Assembly (NCBI GenBank): GCA_963798445.1 | Contig: CAWCTH010000002.1 | Coordinates: 868,001-932,000, forward strand | Length of the DNA stretch: 64,000 bases | Direction: 5' to 3' | Origin: DASXAI01 sp963798445 | GTDB lineage: Bacteria > Actinomycetota > Acidimicrobiia > Acidimicrobiales > Ilumatobacteraceae | Part shown: positions 26,683 to 35,949 of the stretch, piece after piece | Layout: every line of letters starts with the position of its first letter | Position numbering within the stretch: the first letter of the stretch is position 1 | Made by a program: the position numbers and the translations under genes | The notes under the pieces: generated by a model | Seen by the model: only the letters and a program-made list of their open reading frames with translations | What the model was told of the DNA's origin: nothing | Database searches by the model: none

Positions 26683-28356
26683 TCAGCTGTGGTCGTTCAG
26701 CACCTGGCCCGCCTTGGCGAGCAGGACCGCCGCCGAGAAGGGCTTGTCGACAAGGGCCACACCAGGGTCGAGACGCCCTTGCGACGCGAGAACGGGCTGC
26801 GCGTAGCCCGACATGTAGAGCACCCTGATACCGGGGCGGATCTGGCGGATCCGTTCCGCCACTTCCTTGCCCAGCATCTTCGGCATCACGACGTCGGTGA
26901 CGAGCAGTTGGATCTCGCCTTCGTGACTCTCGGCCAGCGCGATCGCCTCTGGCCCGTTGGCGGCGGTGATCACGCGGTAGCCGTCCCGGGTGAAGATCCG
27001 CTCGGTGACGTCGCGGAGGGCCTCTTCGTCCTCGACCACCAGGATGGTCTCACCCTGGGTCCTGCGCTTGTAGGCCACGTCCTCCTCCGCAAGGACCCTC
27101 GGCCCCTCCGTCACCGGGAACATGATCGTGAACGTCGTGCCTGCACCGAGGATGGATTGGATGCCGATGGTCCCTTCGCCCTGCGTGACGATCCCGTACA
27201 CCGTGGCCAAGCCGAGTCCGGTTCCGCTCCCGTCGGCCTTGGTCGTGAAGAACGGCTCGAAGGCGTGTTCGATCACCTCGCTCGACATGCCGGTGCCCGT
27301 ATCGCTCACCCGAAGGCGGACGTATCGCCCGGGCTTGGCCGAGGAGCCGCCCGCCACCAAGTCGGCATCGACGGTGATGTTGGCGGTGTCGATGCGCAGC
27401 CTGCCCCCACCTGGCATCGCATCGCGAGCGTTGATGGCCAGGTTGACCAGCACCTGCTCGAGCTGGCCCGGGTCGGCCAGGACCGGCCACAGGTTCTCTT
27501 GCAGGCTCGTCGCCAACTCCATGTCGGCGCCGACCGTACGCCGGAGCAGCTCCTCGATCTCGGCGACCCCGTCATTGAGGTTGAGCACCCGCGGTCGCAC
27601 CACCTCCCGGCGAGCGAAAGCCAGGAGCTGGCGCGTCAGCTCGGTCGCCCGTTCGACGGCGCGGCGGATCTGCCCCACATCGCTCTGCACCGCGCCCCGC
27701 CACTGGTCCCAATCCGGTGCCGGATCCGTGGTGGAAGCGAGTTCCTCGGAGACGAAGTCGGAGTAGCTCAGGATCACCGCGAGAAGGTTGTTGAAGTCGT
27801 GGGCCACACCGCCCGCGAGCTGTCCCAGCACCTCCATGCGCTGGGCCTGCTGCGACTGCGCGGCGCGTGCATCTTGCGCGGCATCGGCCTGCACGCTCCG
27901 CTCGGCGACGTCCTCCTGGGACCAGTCCGGCGACCAATCGGGCGCATCGGGCGGTGCGCCGACCCGGCGGGACACCACGATCATCGCGCCGACCACCGTG
28001 TCGGGATCGGTCTCGTCGACCGTCGCCGAGATGGTGAGCGACACGGACACCACCGAGCCGCCCTTGCACACTCGGGACGTGTGGTACTGCTCGACCGGCT
28101 CACCTCGAAGGACGCGGTCGAGGATCGCTTCCTCCTCGGCTCGCCGCTCCGGGGCGATCAGGAGGTCCCGGTGATGGCCGATGATCTCCTCGGCGCTGTA
28201 GCCGTAGAGCGCGGTGGCGGCGGGGTTCCAGCTGCTGATCACGCCCGCCGGCGTCGAGCCGAACACGGCGTCGTGGGTCGTGGCCAGCACCGCTGCCAGT
28301 TTGGTGCTCCTCGGCGCCGGCCGATTCTGCTTGAGAGCGATCATCATGCCCGCCAT
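26683..28356 (-). CDS. Hybrid sensor histidine kinase (PAS - HisKA - HATPase - receiver)
   Basis: A 557-residue cytosolic hybrid kinase. Order: PAS domain (about 22-130), HisKA with phospho-His186 in AGGVAHDFNNLL, HATPase (about 295-415) with N-box Asn309, DTGTGM and GSGTGLGLATVYG, then a receiver domain (about 437-555) with phospho-acceptor Asp488 in LLVTDVVMPKM. There are no membrane segments, so it senses an internal signal through PAS. The attached receiver plus lack of a nearby response regulator gene suggest a phosphorelay to a distant partner. ATG 28356 is the first of three close in-frame ATGs. Confidence 0.93.
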   Translation of the reverse strand: MAGMMIALKQNRPAPRSTKLAAVLATTHDAVFGSTPAGVISSWNPAATALYGYSAEEIIGHHRDLLIAPERRAEEEAILDRVLRGEPVEQYHTSRVCKGGSVVSVSLTISATVDETDPDTVVGAMIVVSRRVGAPPDAPDWSPDWSQEDVAERSVQADAAQDARAAQSQQAQRMEVLGQLAGGVAHDFNNLLAVILSYSDFVSEELASTTDPAPDWDQWRGAVQSDVGQIRRAVERATELTRQLLAFARREVVRPRVLNLNDGVAEIEELLRRTVGADMELATSLQENLWPVLADPGQLEQVLVNLAINARDAMPGGGRLRIDTANITVDADLVAGGSSAKPGRYVRLRVSDTGTGMSSEVIEHAFEPFFTTKADGSGTGLGLATVYGIVTQGEGTIGIQSILGAGTTFTIMFPVTEGPRVLAEEDVAYKRRTQGETILVVEDEEALRDVTERIFTRDGYRVITAANGPEAIALAESHEGEIQLLVTDVVMPKMLGKEVAERIRQIRPGIRVLYMSGYAQPVLASQGRLDPGVALVDKPFSAAVLLAKAGQVLNDHS

Positions 28357-28480
28357 CTCTGACCAGTCACCTGCCCCGGTGCATCGCCGCGCAGGATTGC
28401 CGGCCGGAGGGCACGCAAGGTCAGGGCGTGGGCTCCGGTTCTTGGACTACATGCTACCTTCCGTGGCCGTCTTAGCACTA

Positions 28481-29278
28481 TCAGAGGTGGCCGCGGTCGA
28501 GCCGCACCGCGACGCCCTCCAGGCCGGCGGCGGCCGGTGGGTAGCGCTGGAGCACGGCGGGGTCGTGCCCGGGGATCACCGCCCCACCCGGCGACGCCAG
28601 CCGCCGCAGCGTCTCGTAGCCCTCCAGCATGGCGCCGACATCGAACACGATCGGGAACGGCCGGCCGGTCTCCAGGTTCTCGTAGTAGTGGGTGGCGTCG
28701 GAGGCCAGCACGAGCCAGCCGCCCTCGGTTCGCACCCGCACGACCTGCAAGCCATCGGTGTGACCACCGATGAGGTGGACGGAGAGACCGTCGTCCAGCG
28801 CGTCATCGCCAGCGTGGAACACCACCCGCCCGTCGTGCACGGCGCGGACCAGCTCGGCGACGTGGTCCACGGTGAACGCATGGCTGAGGGCCTGACGGGT
28901 CATGTGACGACCCGTGGCGAACGCCATCTCGCGATCCTGCACGTGGAAGCGGGCCGCAGGGAAGTGGGCCAGCCCGCCCGAATGGTCGTAGTGCAGATGG
29001 GTGAGGATCACATCGGTCACGGTCGAGGCGTCGATGCCGACGGTCGCCAGCGCGTCGGCCGGCGTTCGAACCAACCGCCGGTGGCGGCGACGCGCGTCCG
29101 GCTCGCCGAAGCCGGTGTCCACCACCCACGTCGCCTCCGGTCCGACAACGGCCCACACGAAGTAGTCCATGGGCATCGGCGCGTCGTCGGGGTCGCCGCC
29201 GAGGAAGTGCTCAGGTCGCCGGGCGTCACGCTCGGCGTACTTCAGCGCGTACACCTGGTAGACGCCCCCATCGGTCAT
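28481..29278 (-). CDS. MBL-fold hydrolase, N-acyl-homoserine-lactonase-like
   Basis: A 265-residue metallo-beta-lactamase-fold enzyme. The metal motif H-L-H-Y-D-H is at 94-99; later ligands are in IGGHTDGLQ, LASDATHYYEN and PGHDPAVL. The N-terminus (VYQVYALKYAERDARRPEHF) is that of the AHL-lactonase group (AiiA/AttM-like). It may open a lactone ring; quorum quenching is possible but unproven. ATG 29278 is chosen because upstream in-frame codons lack family similarity. It is divergent from the decarboxylase gene at 29334 with a 55-base gap that must hold both promoters. Confidence 0.88.
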   Translation of the reverse strand: MTDGGVYQVYALKYAERDARRPEHFLGGDPDDAPMPMDYFVWAVVGPEATWVVDTGFGEPDARRRHRRLVRTPADALATVGIDASTVTDVILTHLHYDHSGGLAHFPAARFHVQDREMAFATGRHMTRQALSHAFTVDHVAELVRAVHDGRVVFHAGDDALDDGLSVHLIGGHTDGLQVVRVRTEGGWLVLASDATHYYENLETGRPFPIVFDVGAMLEGYETLRRLASPGGAVIPGHDPAVLQRYPPAAAGLEGVAVRLDRGHL

Positions 29279-29333
29279 GCGCTCGTATCGTAAGGCTCCA
29301 GTCAGAAGTCGAAGGGCGAGGGGGACAACGTCT

Positions 29334-29729
29334 ATGGATGCCGACTTGTTCAACATCGGGTTGGAGGCGCGCACGCGCGTGCTGGGCGAGGAGTACGTGG
29401 CGCGCGCCATGGCGTCCGCCGACAGCTTCAATCACGAGTTCCAGCAGCTCGTGACCGAATACTGCTGGGGTGCCGTCTGGGGCCGATCGGCCTTGAGCGA
29501 CCGCCAGCGCAGCATGAACAACCTGTGCCTGCTGGCCGCGCTGAACCGCCCCGAGGAATTCAAGACCCACTTCCGCGCCGCGCTGGGGAACGGCTGCACG
29601 CTCGACGAGCTCCGCGACACGCTCATCCAGATCGCCGTGTACGCAGGCGTGCCCGCCGGTGTCGAGGCGTTCCGTCTCGCCCGGCAGGTTCTGGAGGCCG
29701 AGGGCATCACGCCGGAGCCGGTCTCGTGA
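29334..29729 (+). CDS. Carboxymuconolactone decarboxylase family protein
   Basis: A 131-residue single-domain CMD/AhpD-like protein, the usual family length. Helices run from LEARTRVLGEEYVARAM to the C-terminal EAFRLARQVLEAEG; the block FKTHFRAALGNGCTLDELRD and the ALNRPEEF turn match gamma-carboxymuconolactone decarboxylases. It lacks the AhpD Cys-x2-Cys pair, favouring a decarboxylase or unknown activity. Ribosome site GGGCGAGGGGGA precedes ATG 29334. Its stop overlaps the GTG of the dehydrogenase gene (GTGA), so the two are coupled. Confidence 0.87.
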   Translation: MDADLFNIGLEARTRVLGEEYVARAMASADSFNHEFQQLVTEYCWGAVWGRSALSDRQRSMNNLCLLAALNRPEEFKTHFRAALGNGCTLDELRDTLIQIAVYAGVPAGVEAFRLARQVLEAEGITPEPVS

Positions 29730-30589
29730 CGCCGGCCGTCGTCGGGTTCGTCGGCCTCGGCAACATGGGCGGGCCGATGGCGACACGCATCGCCGCCGCC
29801 GGGTTCGACGTCGTGGGCTTCGACGCCGCCGGCACGCAGGAGCGGCTGCCAGCCGGAGCGACCGCGGCGGCCAGCGTGCACGACATCGCCGCCCGAGCCG
29901 ACACCGTCCTGCTCAGCCTCCCCGACGGTCACGCCACGCTGGCCGTCGTCGACGCCATCGCGGCGGCGCCGGCCCGCCGGCTCGTCACCGTCGTCGACCT
30001 GTCCACGATCGGGCCGGCCGCCGCCACGACGGCGGCGGCGATGCTGGGACCGATCGGCATCACCTACGCCGACGGACCGGTGTCGGGCGGCACCGCCGGG
30101 GCCAAGGCTGGCACCGTCGCCCTCATGTATGCCGGCCCCGACGCCGTCCTCGAGGCCCACCGGCCCATCTTCGAGGCGTTCGCCAACATCTTCCCCGTCG
30201 GGTCGAACCCCGGGCAGGGCCAGGCCATGAAGCTCCTCAACAACTTCCTGTCGGCCACCGCCCTCGCCGCCACCTCGGAGGCCCTGGCGTTCGGCCGCGC
30301 CCATGGCCTGGATATGGCGATGATGGTCGACGTGTTGAACGCGTCCAGCGGCCGCAACTCGGCCACCGTCGACAAGTTTCCCCGACGGGTCCTCACGGGC
30401 ACCTACGACGCCGGCTTCCGCACCGCCCTCATGGCCAAGGACGTACGGCTCTACGTCGAGATGGTGGATCAGGCGAACACCCCCGACACGGTCGGCCGCA
30501 GGGTCAGCGACGTGTGGCAGCGGGCCGACGCGGCGCTGCCCGGCAGCGATTTCACCCAGATCTGGCAGTACGTCGCCGGCGAGACCTGA
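29726..30589 (+). CDS. NAD(P)-dependent oxidoreductase, 3-hydroxyisobutyrate-dehydrogenase-like
   Basis: A 287-residue beta-hydroxyacid dehydrogenase. The Rossmann start is VGFVGLGNMGGPMATRIA, the substrate-binding block YADGPVSGGTAGAKAGT and the catalytic Lys lies in GQAMKLLNNFLSATAL. The C-terminal helical domain ends DFTQIWQYV. It would oxidise a short 3-hydroxyacid with NAD(P). With the coupled CMD protein and the flavin monooxygenase on the opposite strand, it suggests a small catabolic unit for an aromatic-derived or branched acid (inference). Confidence 0.9.
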   Translation: MTPAVVGFVGLGNMGGPMATRIAAAGFDVVGFDAAGTQERLPAGATAAASVHDIAARADTVLLSLPDGHATLAVVDAIAAAPARRLVTVVDLSTIGPAAATTAAAMLGPIGITYADGPVSGGTAGAKAGTVALMYAGPDAVLEAHRPIFEAFANIFPVGSNPGQGQAMKLLNNFLSATALAATSEALAFGRAHGLDMAMMVDVLNASSGRNSATVDKFPRRVLTGTYDAGFRTALMAKDVRLYVEMVDQANTPDTVGRRVSDVWQRADAALPGSDFTQIWQYVAGET

Positions 30590-31852
30590 TCAGCGCCGAC
30601 CGCGGTCACGGTCGTCCCTGTCGACGCTCAGCGACGGCCGCTCGTTCAACGTGGCCGGGTCGAAGCCGGCCAGCCGCTTGTAGTGGGCGGCCAGATCTTC
30701 CAGCTCTCCCGGGGCGAACACGTCCTCGATCCGCTCGAAGCCGTCGGGCGCCCGGGCCTCGGCCAGCTCCATGCACTGCTCGGCGCCAACCATGCGGTTC
30801 GCCATCACGATGGTCTCGGTCGTTGGGCGCCGGTTCGCTTCGTAGGAGGCCAGCGCCGCCTCGACCGACGGCTCCACGGCGAGGGCGCGGGCCAGCACGC
30901 GAGCATCGATGATGGCTTGCGACGCGCCGTTCGACCCGACCGGGTACATGGGGTGGGCGGCGTCGCCGAGCAAGGTGACGCCACCGAACGTCCACTGAGG
31001 CAAAGGGTCACGGTCCACCATCGGGTACTGCCACCACTGCTCGGCCTCGTCGATGAGGCGGGCGACGTCGAGCCAACCGAACCGCATGGTGCCGAACAGG
31101 GCGCGCACCTCGTCGCGATCGACCGCATGGTTCCAGTCCTGGCGGGGCATGGGCTGGCCGGCGGCCGTCTTGGCCTCGAGCACGACGTTGGTGAGCACCG
31201 TTGCGTCGCGCTCGGCGGCGATGGGATAGACGACGGCGCGATGGCCCCAATGACCGATGACGACCATGGTCTCGCCGCCGAGGAAGGGCGGCGCGCCGGA
31301 GACCGCTCGCCACAACGTCTGGCCGTTCCACAGCGCCGGTCCTTCGTGGGGGTAGAGCTGGGCGCGGATCGTGGAGTGCACGCCGTCCGCGGCAACTACC
31401 GCATCGGCCGCAACGTCTCCGGTGACGTTCCCGACGACGTGCACCGACGGACCGGCCGAGAACCCGAGGACCCGGCAGCCCGTGTGCAGCCGCTCGGCGC
31501 CCAGCCGGTGCAGCACGGCCCGATGGAGCAGGCCGAGCAGCCGGCCCCGGTGGATCGAGTACTGCGGCCAGCGGTAGCCGGCGGCCCGACCGCGAGGTTC
31601 GGCCCAGATGCGCTGACCGTGCTTGTTGAACATGGCCAACTCGCCCGTCGCGAACCCGGCTTCGGCCAGCTCGTCGCCGAGGTCCAGCTCCGTCAGCTCG
31701 CGCACCGCGTGGGGCAAGACGTTGATGCCCACGCCCAGCTCGGCGACGACGGGAGCGGTTTCGAAGATGTCGACGTCCTCGATGCCCGCCGCATGGAGCG
31801 ACAAAGCGAGAGACAGGCCACCGATCCCTGCGCCGACGATGATCACACGCAC
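30590..31852 (-). CDS. FAD-dependent aromatic-ring monooxygenase (salicylate-hydroxylase-like)
   Basis: A 420-residue class A flavin monooxygenase. The dinucleotide-binding motif is VGAGIGGLSLALSL at 6-19, the DG motif lies in ADGVHSTIRAQL, and the second FAD motif is LLGDAAHPMYPVGSNGASQ. These hydroxylate an aromatic ring next to a phenol or carboxyl group using NAD(P)H and O2. The length fits salicylate and 3-hydroxybenzoate hydroxylases. It ends one base after the stop of the convergent dehydrogenase gene. Confidence 0.92.
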   Translation of the reverse strand: MRVIIVGAGIGGLSLALSLHAAGIEDVDIFETAPVVAELGVGINVLPHAVRELTELDLGDELAEAGFATGELAMFNKHGQRIWAEPRGRAAGYRWPQYSIHRGRLLGLLHRAVLHRLGAERLHTGCRVLGFSAGPSVHVVGNVTGDVAADAVVAADGVHSTIRAQLYPHEGPALWNGQTLWRAVSGAPPFLGGETMVVIGHWGHRAVVYPIAAERDATVLTNVVLEAKTAAGQPMPRQDWNHAVDRDEVRALFGTMRFGWLDVARLIDEAEQWWQYPMVDRDPLPQWTFGGVTLLGDAAHPMYPVGSNGASQAIIDARVLARALAVEPSVEAALASYEANRRPTTETIVMANRMVGAEQCMELAEARAPDGFERIEDVFAPGELEDLAAHYKRLAGFDPATLNERPSLSVDRDDRDRGRR

Positions 31853-32043
31853 GCTCAGGTCCTCGTCGCCATGTCAGACCTCGATCGCTTCCCGTGTCGG
31901 GCGTGGCGCGTATCGTAGGTCCGCGTGGGGGACGCGGTGAACCAGCGCAGCGACGTCGAGCACCTCTGACGCAGCCGCAGCAGGACACCGACTCGTGACG
32001 TGACCGTCCCGGCTACGGTCGCGGCAGCGGAGGACTCATTGTC

Positions 32044-32544
32044 ATGATCGACGTTCGCCCGCTCACTGCCGAGCACCGCCAGGCTGTACAAGCCTTTGTC
32101 GAGCGCATTCCCCGGCGCGACCGCAGCTTCCTCGATCGGACGCTCCTCACCCAGGTCGCGGTCAACAGCTGGACCCAGGCGGTACCGGCGCGCCGGTCGG
32201 TCGTGGTCGACGACAACGGCGACGTCGTAGCATTGGTGACCGTGGTGCCCGGAGCCGGCTGGGTGCACCATGTCGGCGACATCCGCATCATCGTGCAGCC
32301 CGACCGCCGCGGCCAGGGACTGGGCCAGGCGCTGATCCGTGAGGGCCTGTCGCTCGCCGGCTCCCTCGGGCTGCAGAAGCTCACGGTCGAGATCATGTCG
32401 ACCAACACCAGCGCCGAGAGCATGTTCGCCGCCGTCGGGTTCACCCGGGAGGCGGTCCTGCGCGATCACGTGGAAGACGGCGACGGCCAGTACCAGGATC
32501 TGGTCCTGCTGAGCCTCTGGCTCGACGGGCACGTCCCGGGCTGA
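32044..32544 (+). CDS. GNAT-family N-acetyltransferase
   Basis: A 166-residue acetyltransferase. The acetyl-CoA binding loop is seen as VQPDRRGQGLGQALIREGL, preceded by strand VGDIRIIV and followed by LTVEIMSTNTSAESMFAAVGF. The family joins an acetyl group to an amine of a small molecule or protein; the substrate is unknown. Its stop and that of the convergent acyl-CoA synthetase are six bases apart. The divergent spacer to the monooxygenase (191 bases) has no gene. Confidence 0.88.
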   Translation: MIDVRPLTAEHRQAVQAFVERIPRRDRSFLDRTLLTQVAVNSWTQAVPARRSVVVDDNGDVVALVTVVPGAGWVHHVGDIRIIVQPDRRGQGLGQALIREGLSLAGSLGLQKLTVEIMSTNTSAESMFAAVGFTREAVLRDHVEDGDGQYQDLVLLSLWLDGHVPG

Positions 32545-32550
32545 TTCGGC

Positions 32551-34095
32551 TCAGCTGCCGGCCAGGATCGCCCGGGCGGCATCGCGCAGTTCGCTCTTGC
32601 GGATCTTCACACCGTTGGCCCCATCGACGGTCGGGAAGGACTCCACCAGCACCACCCGGCGCGGCACCTTGTAGTTGGCCAGGCCGGCGCCGCAATGGCC
32701 GACGAGCTCGTCCTCCGTCGGCGTCTCATCGGCGGCGATGACGAAAGCGACCGCCACGTCGCCGCCACTCGGACCGGCGACCCCGACGACCTGCGCGGCG
32801 CGCACGCCGGGATGCAGCAGCAGTCGCCGCTCGATCTCGACCGGGTCGGTGAGGAACCCGGCGAGACGCAGCGCATCACCCAGACGGGCGATGTAGCGGA
32901 AGCTGCGGCCGTCGGGCTCGCACACCCCCACGTCACCCGTGCGCATCCAGCCGTCGGGCGTGAACGCCGCCTGCGTGGCGCCGGGATTGCCGAGGTGGAC
33001 GCGCAGCACGCTCGGGCCGCGGAACTGCAGTTCGCCCTGCCTCCCTGCCGCGAGGACCTCCCCAGTCGCGGGGTCGGCCGTTCGCACGGCCATTGCCTCG
33101 TCCACCAGCGTCCCACCGTTGCGCACCCGCACGTCGGCCGGCGCGTCGGTCGGCCATCGAGCCAGTAGGGCGTAGGTCTCCGACGACCCGTACACCGCCG
33201 TCAGTCGCGTCCCCACCGCTTCGGCGGCGTCGACGATGGCCCGACCTTGGTTGGTGAACTCGGCGAAGACGCCTTCGCGCCACGAGCTGATGTCCAGTCC
33301 GGCCGCGCCCGCCTCGCCGATCATGGCGAGCAACATGTCGTCGGAGCCGTTGATGTGCGTCACGTGATGGGCAGCGAGCAGGGCCGCCGCGGTGGCCGCC
33401 TCGAAGTGGTCGGGCATGACCAGTCGGGCGCCGCCGGCGAGCATGCACAGCATCGTGATCAAGCCGAACGTCCCACACAGCGGCACCACCAGGAGACCGG
33501 CGTCGGCCGGGCCGACGTCGAAGGCCCGCGCCGCGATGCCGACGTGGTGAACCAGGCTGCCGTGGTCGTGGGCCGCCAGCTTGGGCCGACCCGTCGTACC
33601 CGAGGTGGTGAAGGCCACCACCAGATCGTCGGGTCGCGCATCGTCGGACTCGTACCGGCCATGGCCGTTCAGTGCCCGCAGGCCGTCCGGCCACACGACA
33701 CGAGGCGGCGACGTCAACGTGGACACCGCCTCGGTCACGATGGCCTCGAAGTCGATGCCCAAGAAGTGATCGGCGCTGACGAGCACCGTGGCCTGCGACA
33801 CGTCGAGGAGATGGTGCAGGTCGTCGGCCCGGTAGCGCGTGTTCACGCCGATGGCGACGGCGCCGAGCTGCGCTGTGGCGAAGAACAGCTCCGCGCCGGC
33901 GACACCGTTGGGAAGGAAGACGGCCACCCGGTCGCCGCGGCTCACACCGAGCGAACGCAGGCCCGCTGCCACCTCGTTGCTGCGACGCTGCAATTCCGCA
34001 AAGGACCGATCGCCTTCGGCCGACAGCAGGGCCGGGGCGTCGCCGTGCGTCGACGCCAGCTCGGCCAACCACGAAGCAACGGTCCCCGCGCTCAT
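32551..34095 (-). CDS. AMP-dependent acyl-CoA synthetase/ligase
   Basis: A 514-residue ANL-superfamily enzyme. The P-loop is AFTTSGTTGRPKLAAHDHG; later blocks are LTAVYGSSETYALLARW, MRTGDVGVCEPDGRSF, and the C-terminal domain hinge GDALRLAGFLTDPVEIE with catalytic Lys probably in GVKIRKSEL. It activates a carboxylic acid to its acyl-CoA using ATP. An ATG at 34116 could extend it by seven residues. It is divergent from phaC 120 bases away, so it may feed acyl-CoA to polyhydroxyalkanoate metabolism (inference). Confidence 0.9.
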   Translation of the reverse strand: MSAGTVASWLAELASTHGDAPALLSAEGDRSFAELQRRSNEVAAGLRSLGVSRGDRVAVFLPNGVAGAELFFATAQLGAVAIGVNTRYRADDLHHLLDVSQATVLVSADHFLGIDFEAIVTEAVSTLTSPPRVVWPDGLRALNGHGRYESDDARPDDLVVAFTTSGTTGRPKLAAHDHGSLVHHVGIAARAFDVGPADAGLLVVPLCGTFGLITMLCMLAGGARLVMPDHFEAATAAALLAAHHVTHINGSDDMLLAMIGEAGAAGLDISSWREGVFAEFTNQGRAIVDAAEAVGTRLTAVYGSSETYALLARWPTDAPADVRVRNGGTLVDEAMAVRTADPATGEVLAAGRQGELQFRGPSVLRVHLGNPGATQAAFTPDGWMRTGDVGVCEPDGRSFRYIARLGDALRLAGFLTDPVEIERRLLLHPGVRAAQVVGVAGPSGGDVAVAFVIAADETPTEDELVGHCGAGLANYKVPRRVVLVESFPTVDGANGVKIRKSELRDAARAILAGS

Positions 34096-34215
34096 CGATG
34101 CACCGGCGGGCAGCATTGTCGCGTCGCAGGGCCGCCGCAAGACGACGATCAGCGGGGTCGATCCGGATGGGAAGTCACGCGTACACTCCGCCTCGAGCGT
34201 CTGAGGGGAGTCATC

Positions 34216-35917
34216 ATGGCAGAGCCCGGATTCTCCCCGGCACGGGGGGCCGACGACGCAGTGGAGCCGCCGGCGACGGCGTCCATCCAGGGCGCGAACC
34301 CGTTCGTCGGGTTGAACCGCCAGCAGATCGCAGCGGCCATGGCGCGGTGGGGCGGCCGCCTCGCACGTGAGCCCATGGTGCTGGCGTCGAGCTTGGCCGG
34401 CCTGACGGCGGAGCAGCTTCGCGTGCTGGCCGGCATCTCGGCGGTCGAGCCAGATCCCAAGGATCGCCGCTTCACGGACCCAGCCTGGAAGAACCCCGTG
34501 TGGCGGCGGCTGGCCCAGTCGTACCTCGGGTCGCGCCAAGCGGTGCTGGGCACGGTCGACGACCTCGACCTCGACGAGAAGAGCGCCGAACGAGCCCGCT
34601 TCGCCCTCATGCAGGTCACCGAGGCGCTGGCACCCACCAACGCCCTCGTCGGCAACCCTGCCGCGCTCAAGCGGGCCGCCAACACCCGCGGCCTCTCCTT
34701 GGTGAAGGGCACGCGAAACATGATCTCCGACCTGCGCCACAACGGTGGCATGCCGTCGCAGGTCGATACCCGGCCGTTCACGGTGGGCGGCAACATCGCC
34801 ATCTCGCCCGGAGCCGTCGTCTACCGCAGCGAGGTGCTCGAGCTGATCCAGTACCAGCCGACCACGCCGGCGGTTCGCGAACGACCCGTGATGATCATCC
34901 CGCCACAGGTCAACAAGTTCTACTTCCTGGACCTGGCGCCCGGCCGGAGCTTCATCGAGCACGCCGTCGGTCAGGGGTTGACGGTGTTCACGATCTCGTG
35001 GCGCAACCCCACGCCGGCGCAGCGCGACTGGTCGCTCGACACCTACGTCGGCGCTTGCCTCGACGCCGCCGAGGTGGCGTGCGACATCGCCGGGTCCGAC
35101 GACCTCAACCTGATCGGGTTCTGTGCAGGCGGCATCACCCAGTCGCTTGCTGCTGGCCCACCTGGCCGCAACGGGCCGGGAGCTCGTGAACTCGAGCACC
35201 CTCGCCGTCACCACGATCGACACCGAAGCCAAGAGCTCCATGAACATGTTCGCGACCCAGCGCAGTGCCGAGTCGTCGATCGCTCAGTCGCGTCGCAAGG
35301 GGATGCTGGCGGGTCGGGATCTGGCCCGCGTGTTCGCCTGGGTGAGGCCCAACGATCTCGTGTGGAACTACTGGGTCTCGAACTACCTGCTCGGTGAGGA
35401 CCCGCCCGCTTTCGACATCCTGGCGTGGAACAGCGACACCACGAACCTGCCGGCCGCGCTCCACGCCGAGTTCGTCCACCTGTTCATGGACAACGCTCTG
35501 CTGCAGCCGGGGAGGCTCTCGGTGCTGGGGACGCCGGTCGACCTGTCGAAGATCACGTCGGATCTGTACGTCATCGGTGCCACGACCGATCACCTCGTGC
35601 CCTGGCAGGCCGCCTACGTGGCCACCCAGGTGTACGGCGGCAGGAGCCGGTACGTGCTGTCGAACAGCGGGCACATCCAGGCCCTCATCAACCCGCCGGG
35701 CAACCCGAAGGCCAGCTTCCTGACGAGCGACGAGACGCCCCCAGGGGCGGAGGTCTGGTTGAAGGGCGCCACTCGCCACATCGGCAGCTGGTGGACCGAC
35801 TGGGTGGAGTGGACGACCGAGCGCGCCGGAAACGAGCGCGCCGCACCGACCCAGCTCGGCAACCGGCGCCACCCTGCGGGTGACCCAGCACCAGGCAGGT
35901 ACGTCCGTCAGCAGTAG
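34216..35917 (+). pseudogene. phaC: Class I polyhydroxyalkanoate synthase PhaC, frameshifted
   Basis: PhaC polymerises (R)-3-hydroxyacyl-CoA into storage polyester on granules. The N-terminal domain (NKFYFLDLAPGRSF, VFTISWRNP) and lipase-like box G-F-C-A-G-G with catalytic Cys303 are intact. One extra base near 35146, just after ITQS, shifts the frame; the next frame gives LLLAHLAATGRELVNS and the rest, including the catalytic Asp (ATTDHLVPW) and His (NSGHIQALI). Repaired length is about 566 residues, normal for class I. ATG 34216 follows GAGGGGA. The PhaZ-like depolymerase follows 32 bases later. Confidence 0.9.
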
Positions 35918-35949
35918 ACCAACAGGATGACCGACGAACCGCGGCCCCG

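Noticed and set aside
28481..29278. Proof of quorum quenching by the MBL protein
   Set aside because: The lactonase-like motif is shared by many MBL enzymes; no quorum-sensing genes are present.
34117..35247. N-terminal extension of the acyl-CoA synthetase through the phaC region
   Set aside because: The frame is open by chance; synthetase similarity begins at about 34095 and phaC occupies the other strand.
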